Shown: in pieces, positions 9,400-19,377 of the stretch
Layout: every line of letters begins with the position of its first letter
Numbering within the stretch: the first letter of the stretch is position 1
NCBI GenBank assembly: GCA_963782555.1
Contig: CAWAKB010000005.1
Location: 1-64,000, forward strand
Origin: Hyphomicrobium_A sp963782555
GTDB taxonomy: Bacteria; Pseudomonadota; Alphaproteobacteria; Rhizobiales; Hyphomicrobiaceae
DNA: 64,000 bases
Direction: 5' to 3'
Translations under genes and position numbers: made by a program
The notes under the pieces: model-generated
What the model was told of the DNA's origin: nothing
The model's database searches: none
The model's input: the letters and a program-made list of their open reading frames with translations, nothing else

Positions 9400-9600
9400 A
9401 TGAAGGAGCTCGTGAAGGCCGTGCGTCACGACACTCTCGGCGCCATCGACAACGGCGAGAAGCTGCTGGCGGCGCTGGGCGAGGCTGACGGCAAGGGCAG
9501 CGACAAGCTGCGCCGTTCCACCAAGCGGTTCGTCAAGCACTTGAAGGAGGAGCTGGCGCGCTGGGAGGACAAGTACAAGAAGATGCGGGCGGAGACGTGA
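9400..9600 (+). CDS. small charged helical hypothetical protein
   Basis: A 66-residue protein starting at ATG 9400, preceded by GAGGAGG at good spacing. It is rich in Lys, Glu and Asp and predicted mostly helical (ELVKAVRHDTLGAIDNGEKL, KRFVKHLKEELARWEDKYKK), with no membrane segment. The function is unknown. It converges with the small membrane protein gene at 9704-9886, and a long perfect palindrome lies between them. Confidence 0.6.
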   Translation: MKELVKAVRHDTLGAIDNGEKLLAALGEADGKGSDKLRRSTKRFVKHLKEELARWEDKYKKMRAET

Positions 9601-9639
9601 GGGGCGCTCGCGTTCGGGGCGATCGACGCCACACCACTA

Positions 9640-9675
9640 CGCGTCAGGCCGGAAGCATGCTTCCGGCCTGACGCG
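9640..9675. terminator. 36-base perfect palindrome between convergent genes, probable bidirectional terminator
   Basis: The sequence reads the same on both strands for 36 bases (arm CGCGTCAGGCCGGAAGCA and its complement) with no spacer, so an RNA hairpin of about 16 bp with a tight loop can form in either direction. There is no U-tract. It sits 40 bases after the + gene ending at 9600 and 29 bases after the minus-strand gene ending at 9704. Confidence 0.65.
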
Positions 9676-9703
9676 CGAAATGACGGATGAAACAAAGAGC
9701 GTG

Positions 9704-9886
9704 TCAGCTCAACGAATGCACGGGCGCCGCGATCGAGGCGCGGGCTGCCGGGGTCTCCAGCTTCTCGCGCGCGCCGACGACGCCCGCCATCACGAACGAC
9801 AGGAAGGCCAGCGTGCCGAGCACGGCCACGACAAAGGCCATGCTGCGAAATCCGTCATCGCCGGCTGATTTGCGGAACTGATCCAT
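9704..9886 (-). CDS. small single-pass membrane protein
   Basis: A 60-residue protein with one clear membrane segment (MAFVVAVLGTLAFLSFVMAG, about residues 16-35) and a short Ala-rich tail. The start ATG at 9886 is preceded by AAGGAGGACACGCC, one of the strongest ribosome binding sites in the window, which supports a real gene. The function is unknown. It is monocistronic, converging with 9400-9600. Confidence 0.65.
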   Translation of the reverse strand: MDQFRKSAGDDGFRSMAFVVAVLGTLAFLSFVMAGVVGAREKLETPAARASIAAPVHSLS

Positions 9887-10302
9887 GGCGTGTCCTCCTT
9901 GGCGCAGTCCTAAGCCTGAATTCGCCGCGTAGGGCTCTGAGCCGCTTATTAGGGTTGATCGGCCCCGGGACGCTACCCTTTCTCACCAAGGTTTGAAGGC
10001 GCTGCTGCCCGCGCAGCGCATGGCTGCGGGGGGAGGCGCGGTAACCATGCTGGGCGGGGCGGGCCGCTATTGCGTGGCGTGCGCGCGCAATTCGGCCCGG
10101 CACAGCGTGAAAACAGGGTGTTAAAGCGATTGGCGCGCGCGGCGTGTCACGCGCCGGCTCGGCGGCAGCGGCGGTGTCCCCCGGCTGCGCTTCGAGCGGC
10201 CTCGACGGGGGGAGTTATCCCCTAGGAATTCGCGCGCTGGAAGGCACCCAAGGGCGACCTGCCGGGAGTAAGCGGAGTGCCTACAGGCGATTCCATTTCT
10301 GC
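9887..10302. other. about 410 bases without a recognised gene
   Basis: This stretch contains the upstream region of the small membrane protein gene (right of 9886) and the downstream region of the gene at 10303-10686. No frame has recognisable sequence. I see no strong hairpin or repeat. Confidence 0.45.
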
Positions 10303-10686
10303 CTAAGCAGCCCCTTCCCGCATCGCCATGAAGGCTGCGGCGGCGAAGAGGAGGAACGACACCGCATAGCCCATCGCGCCGATCGCCGCGAGCGGCTCGA
10401 ACTGCGTGCTTCCCGAATAATAGAGCAACAGCCCCGCGACCATCACCGCGAGCGAGACCTGCGCCAGCCACAGGTGCGCGCGCGCCAGCCAGCGCGGCAC
10501 GGCATCGCCGAGCAGCGCATAGAAGAAGCCGAAGATGGCGAAGCTCAACCAGCCGGCGACCATGATGTGGGCGTGCGTCGGCAGCTCGGTGTGGTCATGG
10601 CGCATGGCCATGTCGAGGCCCAGCAGCATACCCAGAATCCCGTAGACGACCGCGGTCGCAAAGAAGGCTTTTCCAATCCCGCGCAT
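10303..10686 (-). CDS. four-helix membrane protein with conserved His cluster
   Basis: Starting from ATG 10686, 127 residues contain four hydrophobic segments (about residues 8-25, 41-63, 73-93 and 103-122). The loop and second helix carry MRHDHTELPTHAHIMVAGW, whose histidines resemble haem- or metal-binding helices of heme-copper oxidase subunit I-like small proteins. A role near respiration or metal handling is inference from that motif only. An ATG at 10710 is an alternative start. No operon partner is evident. Confidence 0.7.
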   Translation of the reverse strand: MRGIGKAFFATAVVYGILGMLLGLDMAMRHDHTELPTHAHIMVAGWLSFAIFGFFYALLGDAVPRWLARAHLWLAQVSLAVMVAGLLLYYSGSTQFEPLAAIGAMGYAVSFLLFAAAAFMAMREGAA

Positions 10687-10803
10687 GTTTTTTCCCCATT
10701 GTGTGGGCACGCCGCGTCGCGCGCGACGGCCGACGCCTAGCTAGCATGGGACATGCGCTTGGACGACGGGAATTGCGTTGCGGGGCAACGGAATCTCCGG
10801 GGT

Positions 10804-10833
10804 GTCGTCCTCGGGACAAGCCCGAGGATGACA
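10804..10833. repeat. short intergenic hairpin repeat
   Basis: An inverted repeat of CTCGGG around ACAA, with the outer sequence GTC...GAC ending in GGATGAC. The GGATGAC end resembles the end of the hairpin repeats at 21.9 and 63.4 kb, so it may be a diverged relative. It lies between the genes ending at 10686 (start side) and 10855. Confidence 0.5.
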
Positions 10834-10854
10834 GCGTGTGAGGGCTCGCTCCTA

Positions 10855-11301
10855 CTACTCGCAGGGCACCGACAGGGCCTGGCCGATCGAGGGGAAGTAT
10901 TGCTTGCAGGCGGCCTTCGCATTGGCTGCGACCTTGCTCTTGCCATCCGAGCTCTTCGGGGTGGCTTTGGGGCTGTCCTCGGCGCTCTTGGCCTTGGCGG
11001 GGCTTGCGGGTTTCTCGGAGTGGGCCGACGAGCGGACCCGGTGGTGCGCGCGGCGGGGGCGGTAGCCATATTCGTCGGCTTCCTCGGCTGCCTCCTCGGC
11101 GTACGCGGCGGCTTCCTCGCGCGCCTCCTCCACCGCCTCCAGGTACTCCTCGCAGTCGTCATAGCAGCCGACCTTGTGCACCAGAGACTGGTGCAGGGCC
11201 TGGCCCGCACCGGCGAGGCGGACGCTCGTTGCGGCTTGGGCCGTCGAGGCGAGGCCAAGCGCGAGCGCGGCGGCGGCGAAAGCAATCGGCAAGGTGGTCA
11301 T
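10855..11301 (-). CDS. exported low-complexity hypothetical protein
   Basis: A 148-residue protein. The start is ATG 11301 with GGAGGGCACG upstream. Residues 1-22 form a signal peptide ending TAQAA. The middle is a Glu/Ala-rich helix (YLEAVEEAREEAAAYAEEAA), then a basic region and a Lys/Ser/Pro linker. Four Cys occur: CYDDC, then C in AACKQYF and the penultimate C in VPCE, which could form disulfides. No known family. The long frame back to 11556 overlaps the guaB promoter and is not the start. Confidence 0.65.
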   Translation of the reverse strand: MTTLPIAFAAAALALGLASTAQAATSVRLAGAGQALHQSLVHKVGCYDDCEEYLEAVEEAREEAAAYAEEAAEEADEYGYRPRRAHHRVRSSAHSEKPASPAKAKSAEDSPKATPKSSDGKSKVAANAKAACKQYFPSIGQALSVPCE

Positions 11302-11554
11302 CGTGCCCTCCAGGTGGGGTTGCGAGCAGCGACTATCCTTACTGATGCCCTTCGGCGCTGTTCCGGGTGGTACAGCGCTGGCAGGTTTGGAGGCGCTGGC
11401 GCAGGGGAAAGCCGCTCGCTTAGGGCCCGCCTCACTTCCCTCCCCTCGACTCCGGTGGTATAGGCCTGCCGACATCGTTCCCCGCTGGGCCGCAACAACC
11501 CTAGTGAACCGTGTCGCCCCAGTCCCTATATGACCGTGAAGGAGACCGCTGAGC

Positions 11555-13053
<1,499 letters not shown>

Positions 13054-13120
13054 GGCTCAATTCCCTCTCCCCGCATAGGGGAAGACGGGGATCGCGGCCA
13101 GATTTCGATTGGGGATCTCC

Positions 13121-13549
13121 ATGTCCGTTGCGAGCTTGCTGCTCCCGGTATTCGTGCAGGTGGCGCTGACGTTCGCGTTGATGATGTGGATGGCCACGCA
13201 CCGCGTGGCGGCGGTCAAGTCCGGCACCGTGCGCCCCAAGGACGTCGCCCTGCGCCAGCCCAACTGGCCTGAGCGCACCACCCAGATCGCCAACAGCTTT
13301 CACAACCAGCTCGAGCTCCCGGTTCTGTTCTACGTGCTGGTGGCGCTGATCCTGGTCACCAACACCAACAGCACCATCTTCGTGCTGCTGGCCTGGCTCT
13401 TCGTCGCGACGCGGCTGGTGCATGCGTATATCCATACGGGCTCCAACCGCATCGACCGGCGCTTCTATGCCATGGCGCTGGGCATGGCGATCCTCGTCGT
13501 CATGTGGGTCGTCTTTGCCGGGCGCATCCTATTGGCCGAGGGCGTATAG
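13121..13549 (+). CDS. MAPEG-family membrane protein
   Basis: A 142-residue integral membrane protein with about four hydrophobic helices. It fits the MAPEG superfamily (eicosanoid and glutathione metabolism proteins; bacterial roles mostly unknown), as shown by ANSFHNQLELPVLFYVLVAL, RLVHAYIHTGSNRIDRRF and the arrangement of helices. The start at ATG 13121 is preceded by TTGGGGATCTCC; a TTG at 13109 is possible but less likely. It lies 67 bases after guaB on the same strand. The stop codon is inside the left arm of a palindromic element. Confidence 0.85.
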   Translation: MSVASLLLPVFVQVALTFALMMWMATHRVAAVKSGTVRPKDVALRQPNWPERTTQIANSFHNQLELPVLFYVLVALILVTNTNSTIFVLLAWLFVATRLVHAYIHTGSNRIDRRFYAMALGMAILVVMWVVFAGRILLAEGV

Positions 13550-13619
13550 TGTGATGATCGAGAAATTCGCCGTTGCGCGCGGCACACATGAGAGCGAATT
13601 TCTCGATCTGAATCACACT
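13548..13619. repeat. palindromic element 1 (AGTGT...ACACT)
   Basis: Imperfect inverted repeat: the left arm at 13548-13570 begins AGTGTGATGATCGAGAAA, and the right arm at 13594-13619 ends CTGAATCACACT. The arms share GCGAATTTCTCGAT and its complement. The spacer is about 23 bases. Its ends match those of the second element 18 bases downstream. Confidence 0.7.
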
Positions 13620-13636
13620 ACCAACTCCATGTTTCT

Positions 13637-13710
13637 AGTGTCCCTTATGATTCCGAAGTTCGCTCGGGGACCTAGCATCAAACACGGGCGAACTTCGGAA
13701 TCGGGACACT
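13637..13710. repeat. palindromic element 2 (AGTGT...ACACT)
   Basis: A second imperfect inverted repeat with the same terminal AGTGT/ACACT bases. The left arm AGTGTCCC then TTATGATTCCGAAGTTCGC pairs with the right arm GCGAACTTCGGAATCGGGACACT, with a spacer of about 25 bases. Both elements have about the same length and end one behind the other, which suggests a small non-coding repeat family. The next gene begins 7 bases later. Confidence 0.7.
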
Positions 13711-13717
13711 AGCGCCC

Positions 13718-15016
13718 ATGCGGCCCGGTGCCAGGCTTCAGGCCGCTTCCGAAATCCTCGACGACATCCTCGCGCGCCACCGGCCGGCGGCGACGGCGCT
13801 GGCCGACTGGGGCAAGGGCCACCGCTTCGCGGGCTCGGGCGACCGCGCCGCGATCGGCACGCTCGTCTACGACGCGCTGCGGCGCAAGAGCTCGATCGCG
13901 GCACGCATGGGCGCCGACACCCCGCGCGCGCTCGCTTTGGGTGCGGCGGAGCGCGCCTTCGCCATGACCGCCGAGGAGGTGGCAGCCGCCGCCGACGGCT
14001 CGGAGCACGCGATCGCGCCCTTGTCGGCGGACGAGAAGGCGGCCCTGGCCGCCCCGCTGCTAGAGGACGCGCCCGCGCACGTCAAAGGCGACATTCCCGA
14101 TTGGCTGGTGGCGTCGTTTGAACGTGCCTTCGGAGCGCGGGCGGCCGAGGAAGGCGCAGGGCTCAGCCAGCGCGCGCCGGTCGACCTCAGGGTCAACACG
14201 CTCAAAGCCACGCGCGAGAAGGTGGAGAAGGCGCTGGCCCGCTTCGGAGCCGAGCCGACGCCGCTGTCGCCAGTCGGGGTGCGCATCCCGGCGCCGGAGG
14301 GGGCCGGCCGCAGTCCGCCGGTCGAGGCGGAGGCGGCGCACGGCAAGGGCTGGTTCGAGGTGCAGGACGAGGGCTCGCAGGTGGCGGCGCTGCTCGCCGG
14401 TGCCACCCCGCGCCTGCAGGTGCTGGATCTGTGCGCGGGCGCCGGCGGCAAGACGCTGGCGCTGGCGGCGGGCATGCAGAACACCGGGCAGATCTACGCC
14501 TACGACGCCGACAAGCGGCAGCTCCGGCCGATCTTCGAGCGGCTGAAGCGGGCCGGCGTGCGCAATGTGCAGGTGCTGGAGGCGGGCGAGGTTGCCGCTT
14601 TGGAAGCGCTGGGGCCGCGCTTCGATCTCGTGCTCGTCGATGCCCCGTGCACGGGCTCGGGCACCTGGCGGCGCAAACCCAACTCCAAGTGGCGCCTGAA
14701 GCCCGCCAACATCCCCGAGCGCCAGGCCGAGCAGGCCCGCGTCCTCGATCTGGGGGCGGGTATGGTGAAGCCCGGCGGGCGCCTCGTCTACGTCACCTGC
14801 TCGGTGCTGCCGGAGGAGAATACCGACCAGGTCGCGGCCTTCCTGTCCCGGCATGCGGACTTCGCGGTGCTGCCCTATGGAGAGGCTTGGCGCGAGCGTC
14901 TCGGCAGCGAGCCGCCCGTCTCAGCCGACGCCAGCACCGAGACGCTGCAGCTGACGCCTGCCTCGCATGGAACCGACGGCTTCTTCATTGCGTTGCTCGG
15001 GCGGCGTCAGGCGTAG
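13718..15016 (+). CDS. RsmB-like RNA (cytosine-C5)-methyltransferase
   Basis: A 432-residue NOL1/NOP2/Sun family enzyme. The N-terminal part resembles the NusB-like helical domain of RsmB, which methylates C967 in 16S rRNA. The catalytic domain has EVQDEGSQVAALLAGA, the SAM loop VLDLCAGAGGKTLALAA (about residue 237), VLVDAPCTGSGTWRRKPN (the PC motif cysteine) and LVYVTCSVLPEENTDQV (the catalytic TC motif cysteine). Both active-site cysteines are present, so it should be active; C967 as target is family inference. It starts right after the palindromic elements and probably belongs to the guaB-guaA gene set. Confidence 0.87.
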   Translation: MRPGARLQAASEILDDILARHRPAATALADWGKGHRFAGSGDRAAIGTLVYDALRRKSSIAARMGADTPRALALGAAERAFAMTAEEVAAAADGSEHAIAPLSADEKAALAAPLLEDAPAHVKGDIPDWLVASFERAFGARAAEEGAGLSQRAPVDLRVNTLKATREKVEKALARFGAEPTPLSPVGVRIPAPEGAGRSPPVEAEAAHGKGWFEVQDEGSQVAALLAGATPRLQVLDLCAGAGGKTLALAAGMQNTGQIYAYDADKRQLRPIFERLKRAGVRNVQVLEAGEVAALEALGPRFDLVLVDAPCTGSGTWRRKPNSKWRLKPANIPERQAEQARVLDLGAGMVKPGGRLVYVTCSVLPEENTDQVAAFLSRHADFAVLPYGEAWRERLGSEPPVSADASTETLQLTPASHGTDGFFIALLGRRQA

Positions 15017-15222
15017 GTCTCCCGCGTAAGCAAAGTTGATGCCTTCCGCCGCGACGGCGGCGGAAAATACCAAGTTGCCTCTTGCAAAGTCGCAATTGGC
15101 CAATAAGTTCGCGAGCACCGAGGCCAGAGGGGCCTTGTGGATATGATCGGCCGATCGCCGGCTGACGGGGCGTTTCAAAGCCCGGCTGCCAGAGCGCGGC
15201 ATTTTAAGGACAAACGTCCATC
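15017..15222. terminator. weak hairpin after the RsmB-like gene
   Basis: At 15044-15065, TTCCGCCG and CGGCGGAA can pair and are followed by AATACC rather than a run of T, so the stop is weak at best. The rest of this spacer leads to the fusion gene at 15223 and shows nothing else clear. Confidence 0.35.
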
Positions 15223-17169
15223 ATGGCAGCTGTTGCCAAGGCGAAGCGCCCAAGGCGCCCGAGCCCTCGTTCGTGTCTGGGCCCCGTATCGGATCTCGAG
15301 ACGCATCTTCCCGCAGAGTGGTGGCGCAAGCTTTTCAACGCTCTCTACGTCAAGACCGACGGCGACGTGGTCGAGAACGTGGAGAACACGCGCCGCGACG
15401 TCGACTTCATCGTGGCCGCCGCCGCCGTGCAGCCGCACAGCCAGATCCTCGATCTGTGCTGCGGCCAGGGCCGCCACTGCCTGGAACTGGCGCGCCGCGG
15501 TTTCAAGAACGTCACCGGCGTCGACCGCTCGCGCTACCTTGTGCGCCTCGCCAAAAAGCGGGCGCAGGCCGAGCGGCTGCAGGTCGTCTTCAAGGAAGGC
15601 GACGCGCGCAACCCGCGTCTGCCGGAGACGAGCTTCGACTGCGTCGCCATCATGGGCAACTCGTTCGGCTACTTCTCCAACAAGCAGGACGACGAGAAGG
15701 TGCTGACGGCCATTGGCAAAATCCTGCGGCCGTCAGGCCAGCTCGTGCTCGACATCACGGACGGCGCCTACATGGCCGACCACTTCGAGCGCCGCTCCTG
15801 GGAGTGGATCGACGAGCACCACTTCGTGTGCCGCGAGCGCTCGCTGTCGAGCGACCGCGAGCGCCTGATCTCGCGCGAGGTCATCGTGCACGACGAGATG
15901 GGCGTCATCGCCGACCAGTTCTATGCTGAGCGGCTCTACACGCGCGAGAGCATCGGCAAGCTCCTGGAGAAGACCGGATTCCGCAACATCCGTCATCACG
16001 GCAACGCCGAGGCCCTGTCCGACCGCGACCAGGACCTGGGCATGATGGCCCGCCGGCTGCTGCTCTCGGCGGACGCTCCGCAGCTTCCGGCCCGCAAGAA
16101 GGGCAAGGTGCAGCAGATCGACGTCACGGTGGTGATGGGCGATCCGCGCCTGCCCGACACGGTGAAGCGCGGGGGCACGTTCAACCCGGAGGACCTGGAG
16201 ACCATTCGCCGCTTGAAGGACGCACTGTCGGAGCTGCCGGGCTACAAGTTCCGCTACCTCGACAACCACGCAACGCTCGAGCGCGATCTTTCCGATCTGC
16301 GCACCGACCTCGTCTTTAATCTGTGCGACGAGGGCTTCAACAACGATCCCTTCAAGGAGCTGCACGTCCCGGCCATGCTGGAGGCGCTCGGCATTCCCTA
16401 TACGGGCGGCGGCCCATCGGCACTCGCTGCCTGCTATGACAAGGGGCTGGTGCGCGCCGTTGCCATGACGCTCGACGTGCCGGTGCCGCTCGAGACGCAC
16501 GTGCGTCCCGGCGATCAGGGCGCGACGCTGCCGGGGGTGTTCCCCGCACTTCTGAAACCCTGCTACGGCGACAGCTCCGAAGGCATCACCAAGGACGCCG
16601 TCGTCGCCAACGAGAAGGCGCTGCTCGACTACCTGGAAAAGCTGCGGGTGGCGTTCCCCAAGCGGCCGATCCTGGTGCAGGAGTACCTGACCGGCGGCGA
16701 GTACTCGGTGTCGCTGATCGGCAATCCCGATCAGGGCCTGCGGGCGCTGCCCATCCTCGAGGTCGACTTTTCCAAGCTCGATGCCAAGCTGCCCAAGATC
16801 CTCGGCTATGAATCGAAGTGGGAGCCCGAGAGCCCCTACTGGACGCAAGTGCGCTACCAGGAGGCGGAGCTGTCGGAGATCCAGCAGCAGCAGCTGGTCG
16901 AGCACTCCACCCGGCTGTTCGAGCGGCTCGGCTGCCGCGACTATGCGCGCTTCGATTTCCGCGCCGACGCCAGGGGCGAGATCAAGCTCTTGGAGGTCAA
17001 TCCCAACCCGGGCTGGTGCTGGGACGGCAAGGTGAATCTGATGGCGGGCTTCGGCGGCATGCGCTACTCGGAGCTGTTGGGGCAGATCCTGGCAGCCGCA
17101 GTGGAGCGTTTGTCGATCGTGGCCAAGCAACCGGCGGCGCAGGCGCCGCAGGTCGAGGCGGCGCAGTGA
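15223..17169 (+). CDS. SAM methyltransferase / ATP-grasp (D-Ala-D-Ala ligase-like) fusion protein
   Basis: A 648-residue two-domain protein. Residues about 30-290 are a class I SAM methyltransferase with LDLCCGQGRHCLELARRG (SAM loop), VVFKEGDAR and a C-terminal GFRNIRHHGNAE strand. Residues about 300-635 form an ATP-grasp ligase of the D-Ala-D-Ala ligase type: LVFNLCDEGFNNDPFKELHV, MLEALGIPYTGGGPSALAACYDK, LLKPCYGDSSEGI, VQEYLTGGEYSVSLIG and the metal/ATP motif LLEVNPNPGWCWDGK. It therefore probably joins an amino acid or peptide by an acyl-phosphate step and methylates substrate or product; the substrate is unknown. TspO overlaps its stop codon, so the two are translationally coupled. Confidence 0.85.
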   Translation: MAAVAKAKRPRRPSPRSCLGPVSDLETHLPAEWWRKLFNALYVKTDGDVVENVENTRRDVDFIVAAAAVQPHSQILDLCCGQGRHCLELARRGFKNVTGVDRSRYLVRLAKKRAQAERLQVVFKEGDARNPRLPETSFDCVAIMGNSFGYFSNKQDDEKVLTAIGKILRPSGQLVLDITDGAYMADHFERRSWEWIDEHHFVCRERSLSSDRERLISREVIVHDEMGVIADQFYAERLYTRESIGKLLEKTGFRNIRHHGNAEALSDRDQDLGMMARRLLLSADAPQLPARKKGKVQQIDVTVVMGDPRLPDTVKRGGTFNPEDLETIRRLKDALSELPGYKFRYLDNHATLERDLSDLRTDLVFNLCDEGFNNDPFKELHVPAMLEALGIPYTGGGPSALAACYDKGLVRAVAMTLDVPVPLETHVRPGDQGATLPGVFPALLKPCYGDSSEGITKDAVVANEKALLDYLEKLRVAFPKRPILVQEYLTGGEYSVSLIGNPDQGLRALPILEVDFSKLDAKLPKILGYESKWEPESPYWTQVRYQEAELSEIQQQQLVEHSTRLFERLGCRDYARFDFRADARGEIKLLEVNPNPGWCWDGKVNLMAGFGGMRYSELLGQILAAAVERLSIVAKQPAAQAPQVEAAQ

Positions 17170-17618
17170 ACCGCTACGCGGGGTTTCTTGTATTCCTCGC
17201 GCTCGTCGCCCTTACGGCGTGGTCCGGCGCGACGTTCCTGCCGGGCCCGTTCTATGCGGCCCTGCACAAGCCCACCTGGACGCCGCCCGATCAGGTGTTC
17301 CCGCCGGTGTGGGCGGTGCTCTATCTGATGATCGCGCTTTCCGGCTGGATCGTGTGGCGGGCGCAGGGGCTGGGGCTTGCGCTGTGGGTGTGGCTGGCTC
17401 AGCTCGTGCTCAACGGCACCTGGCCGTGGATCATGTTCGGGCGCAAGCAGATCGACTGGGCGCTCTTCGAGATCGGGGTGCTGTGGCTGGCGATCCTCGC
17501 CTTCATCGTCGTCGCCTGGCCGGTGCGCCGCTCTGCTTCACTGCTGTTCATTCCATATTTCCTGTGGGTGAGCTACGCGGCGGCGCTGAATTTCGAGCTC
17601 TGGCGCCTGAACAGCTGA
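17166..17618 (+). CDS. tspO: TspO/MBR family membrane protein
   Basis: A 150-residue integral membrane protein with five hydrophobic segments. TspO/MBR marks are FYAALHKPTWTPPDQVFPPVW and VLYLMIALSGW early, then LNGTWPWIMFGRKQIDWALFE and a final PYFLWVSYAAALNFELW. TspO proteins bind porphyrins and act in tetrapyrrole or stress responses in the outer or cytoplasmic membrane. The start is GTG 17166, overlapping the TGA of the fusion gene (GTGA), which argues for translational coupling and perhaps a shared pathway. The longer overlapping frame from 16818 is antisense-like and rejected. Confidence 0.9.
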   Translation: MNRYAGFLVFLALVALTAWSGATFLPGPFYAALHKPTWTPPDQVFPPVWAVLYLMIALSGWIVWRAQGLGLALWVWLAQLVLNGTWPWIMFGRKQIDWALFEIGVLWLAILAFIVVAWPVRRSASLLFIPYFLWVSYAAALNFELWRLNS

Positions 17619-17659
17619 CCCCCCGCTGCTAGTATTGCGCCAGCAATTCGGGGGCGGCG

Positions 17660-18487
17660 ATGATTCTTCAGATGCGAGGCGCGGGTGCCGCGGCAGGGTC
17701 GCAGGCTCCGGCCGTCTGCGCCGAATGCGGCGCGCAAGTGAGCGGCAACTTCTGCAGCGCCTGCGGCGCCGACCAGCGCACGGGCGCACTCGGCGTTTTG
17801 GGCGATGTCACGGCGCCGGTGCGCCAAAGCTTTCCTTGGGTCTACCTGAAGATCCTGCGCGCGCCGGTGCGCGAGACGGTGGCGTTGGCCGAGGACCGCG
17901 CCTATCGCTCGCACCTCTCCTTCCTGCTGAGCGGCATCGCCGTCTTCTGTCTGCTCATGATACCGATCCTCCTGCGCACGGTGGTCCCGGCCGGAGCGGC
18001 GCCGATGAGCGACAGCCTGCAGACGTATTTGAAAATCATATCGCAGGTTGGCGTTTACGTCGGGGCGGCGATCAGCTTCTTGCTGGCCTATGCACTCTTC
18101 CGCTACTTCTCCAAGCAGCCGCGCACCCTCAAAGCCTATTTCAAGCTCTACTGCGTGGCCTTCGGCTTCGTGATGCCGCTTTACGCCGCCTACGAGTTCC
18201 TCGCGCGCAGCTTGCTGGCGGGAATAGGCATGTCGTCGCTGGAGCAAGTCACGCGGCCGGAGCAATTGCTCAATCCGCTGACACTGCTCTCGACCGCGCT
18301 GGCGCTGCTGCTGTGGGCCTATTTCGTCGCCATCCACCGCCGCTTCTGGCACATGTCGCTGTGGCGCGCCGGCGCCCTCTACGTGGTGGCGGCGCTCTCA
18401 TCGTCTCAAATCGCTTTCTGGCTCATGTTCTTCGTGGGCGCCTTGGGCCGCGAGGTGCTCGTCGCCGCCGGCATCGTGACGGTCTGA
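17660..18487 (+). CDS. zinc-ribbon multi-pass membrane protein
   Basis: A 275-residue protein. Residues 20-38 form a zinc ribbon, CAECGAQVSGNFCSACGAD (two CxxC knuckles), followed by an amphipathic stretch and about five or six membrane helices (near 88-112, 130-150, 165-185, 205-225 and 240-265). The layout resembles zinc-ribbon DUF3667/Yip1-like proteins of unknown function. It sits 42 bases after tspO on the same strand and may be in that operon. No enzymatic motif is visible. Confidence 0.75.
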   Translation: MILQMRGAGAAAGSQAPAVCAECGAQVSGNFCSACGADQRTGALGVLGDVTAPVRQSFPWVYLKILRAPVRETVALAEDRAYRSHLSFLLSGIAVFCLLMIPILLRTVVPAGAAPMSDSLQTYLKIISQVGVYVGAAISFLLAYALFRYFSKQPRTLKAYFKLYCVAFGFVMPLYAAYEFLARSLLAGIGMSSLEQVTRPEQLLNPLTLLSTALALLLWAYFVAIHRRFWHMSLWRAGALYVVAALSSSQIAFWLMFFVGALGREVLVAAGIVTV

Positions 18488-18519
18488 ACGCGTTGGCGCA
18501 GGTGCGGGAGGCGCTAGCC

Positions 18520-19377
18520 TCAGGCGGCGATGGTCGCCAGATCGGCTTCGACCGTCCACGGGCCCGACTTGCCGCCCGCCTGCGCGTGCTCTGCCAGCAG
18601 CGCCTCGAACTCAGCCCGCGGGATGTGACGGAAGCCCATCGAATCGATGCTTTGCGTATAGTCCTTGCCGTCGTTCAGGACATAGCCCCACTTGGACAAG
18701 TGATGGTTGAGGGTAGCGAAGCCCATCTTGGAGGTGTTGCTCTCGCGGCTGAACTGGGACTCGGTGAAGAAGACGCGCCCGACGCTGAGCCCGTAGCCGC
18801 CGCCGACGAGGCGGCCGTCTGCGCTCCAAACCTCGAAGGAATGGGCATGGCCCTGGTCGTGCAGGGCGGCGTAGAGCTCCATGATCTGGGGCGTGATCCA
18901 GGTGAGCTGCGGGCGGCCTTTTCGGGGGCCGGCGCAGGCCTTTATCACCTCGTCGAAGGCTTGGTCGAATGTCACCCGGTAGGGGTTCTTGCGCATGTCG
19001 CGGCGCAGGCGTTTGGACGTGTGCTGCTCGTTGAGGAACAGCACCATGCGCTCGGAGCGCGTCCACCACTTGAGCGGTCCGAAGTGGCACCAGGGAAAGA
19101 AGCCGAGCCGTGCTGCCGCCAGAATCGTCTCGGGCGAGATGTCGCGGGCGACGCCAGCAAAGGTGTCGGGGTGGGCGTGGGTGGCATCGGGGTCGGGGAC
19201 GATGGTGCCGCCGCGGGCGAGGTCGGCGAGGGTCAACCAGAGGAGGGCCGGCAGATTGGCAACGCGCTTGGGATGGCCGGCGTAGGCCGTTCCCATGATC
19301 CAGCGCAGCGCCGTCTCAGACGGCGTCTCGCGAAAGAGCCGAGACCGCGTGCTGTGAGCGGTCCGCTGGGCCGCCAT
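18520..19377 (-). CDS. leucyl/phenylalanyl-tRNA-protein transferase-like protein (Aat paralogue)
   Basis: Starting from ATG 19377, 285 residues. It shares the Aat/GNAT-like core: ARLGFFPWCHFGPLKWWTR, ERMVLFLNEQHTSKRLRR, TWITPQIMELYAALHDQGHA, HSFEVWSADGRLVGGGYGLS and VFFTESQFSRESNTSKMGF. It differs from the canonical Aat at 30481-31164 in a longer N-terminus of about 80 residues and in many usually conserved positions. It may transfer an amino acid from charged tRNA to a protein N-terminus with altered specificity, or do another acyl transfer; this is inference. It runs opposite to its neighbours, and an upstream TTG at 19434 is an alternative start. Confidence 0.75.
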   Translation of the reverse strand: MAAQRTAHSTRSRLFRETPSETALRWIMGTAYAGHPKRVANLPALLWLTLADLARGGTIVPDPDATHAHPDTFAGVARDISPETILAAARLGFFPWCHFGPLKWWTRSERMVLFLNEQHTSKRLRRDMRKNPYRVTFDQAFDEVIKACAGPRKGRPQLTWITPQIMELYAALHDQGHAHSFEVWSADGRLVGGGYGLSVGRVFFTESQFSRESNTSKMGFATLNHHLSKWGYVLNDGKDYTQSIDSMGFRHIPRAEFEALLAEHAQAGGKSGPWTVEADLATIAA

